DNA from: Pardosa pseudoannulata
Lineage: Eukaryota > Arthropoda > Arachnida > Araneae > Lycosidae
DNA length: 64,000 nucleotides
NCBI GenBank assembly: GCA_032207245.1
Contig: CM063502.1
Location: forward strand, 73,604,869-73,668,868
Direction: 5' to 3'
In this document: positions 63,401 through 64,000 of the stretch, piece by piece
How the letters are laid out: the number at the start of each line of letters is the position of its first letter
How positions within the stretch are numbered: the stretch's first letter is position 1
Made by a program: the position numbers and the translations under genes
Notes under the pieces: model-generated
The model's database searches: none
What the model was told of the DNA's origin: nothing
The model's input: the letters and a program-made list of their open reading frames with translations, nothing else

Positions 63401-64000
63401 AGTATAGCGATTCTAATATTATAGCGATTTAAATAGAAAGTATAGCGATAGTACGGTATACCAATGGTCATTGTATAGTGATAGTAGAAAGATAGTACAG
63501 TATAGCGATCGTTATAGTAAGCAATAGTGCAGTATAGCGGAAATGATAGTAGAGAAAAAGTATAATGTTATTACACTTTTACTATCGTTATTGTATAGTG
63601 ATAATATAGCGATACTATCGCTTCAGTGAAGCATAGCGATCGTGAAATTATAACTATTATAGTATATTAATCCTGATAGCATAGCTATTGTACAGTAATA
63701 GTATAGTGTAGCAATTGCGATTGTATAGAGATAGTACATTATAGCGATCCTCATAGTATAACGATAGTATAAGCATAGTATAGTGATCTTGATGATATAG
63801 CTATAGTAAATATAACGTAAGTGATAATATAGCTAGAATAAAGCAATATTACACTATAGCGATCATTATAATTTAGCGATATTATAGCGATAGTACAGTA
63901 TAGCGATTGTGATAGTATTGCTATATCATACAGTATAGCAATAGTGATACTATAGCGACATTATATCGTTAGTGATAGTATAGTGATTATATAGCGATAG
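60460..64000. repeat. satellite array with ~0.7-0.8-kb units, reaches window end
   Basis: The array is made of short variants around 'tatagcgatagtatagcgat'. A longer period is visible: the landmark 'gattttaaagagatagtata' recurs at about 61,129, 61,813, 62,635 and 63,428 (spacings about 684, 822 and 793). The landmark 'gtgcattatagcgattgtga' recurs at about 60,701, 61,515, 62,195 and 63,007. Units also share a 'tatattaatc(c)tgatagca' block. The 224-codon minus-strand frame inside is repeat translation. The array continues beyond the window. Confidence 0.9.

Noticed and set aside
60460..64000. CRISPR-like or clustered regular repeat array
   Set aside because: The repeats are variable, contiguous and in a eukaryotic context without constant spacers or cas genes. 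It is a satellite.

Overview
The window looks like an intergenic, transposon-dense stretch of an animal nuclear genome, most likely an arthropod and possibly a spider. It is very AT-rich and full of (TA)n arrays. Its only protein-coding signals are Tc1/mariner transposases, a jockey/CR1-type LINE, a BEL/Pao Gag scrap, a Ginger/KRBA2-like integrase and one unassigned transposase-like protein. I see no host gene, rRNA, functional tRNA or CRISPR array. The taxon is an inference from the repeat content only.

Layout. 1-12 kb is mostly unrecognised AT-rich DNA carrying copies of a tRNA-derived SINE-like family, the C-terminal tail of a LINE reverse transcriptase and (TA)n/(CA)n arrays. 12.1-15.3 kb is a run of (TA)n, a mariner-like element with long terminal inverted repeats (TIRs), (TA)n, a hAT-like non-autonomous element and (TA)n. 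16.0-17.3 kb is an A-rich tract with almost no G. 17.3-23.5 kb holds four decayed Tc1/mariner transposases, a BEL/Pao Gag fragment and short repeated units. 26-55 kb is built from two old, same-strand duplicated blocks: Y (about 28.4-35.7 and 37.8-49.9 kb) and X (about 26.1-28.3 and 52.3-54.9 kb). The Y copies differ by insertions that each have an empty counterpart in the other copy. Copy 1 has a miniature (MITE) of the 12.2-kb mariner and a miniature Tc1. Copy 2 has a Ginger-like element and a Tc1 element that itself hosts a 2.9-kb foldback element. 54.9-64 kb is a satellite of short TATAGCGATAGTA-like motifs organised in units of about 0.7-0.8 kb, interrupted by a 5.2-kb LINE with a 12-bp target-site duplication.

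How the pieces relate. Nothing forms a cellular pathway. The content is a record of mobile-element activity: autonomous and miniature partners of one mariner family, nested transposition, repeated use of (TA)n arrays as landing sites, and segmental duplication that preserves empty sites. The least damaged gene is the Tc1 transposase at 41,663-42,628, which keeps a full DD34E triad but has a disrupted N-terminus.
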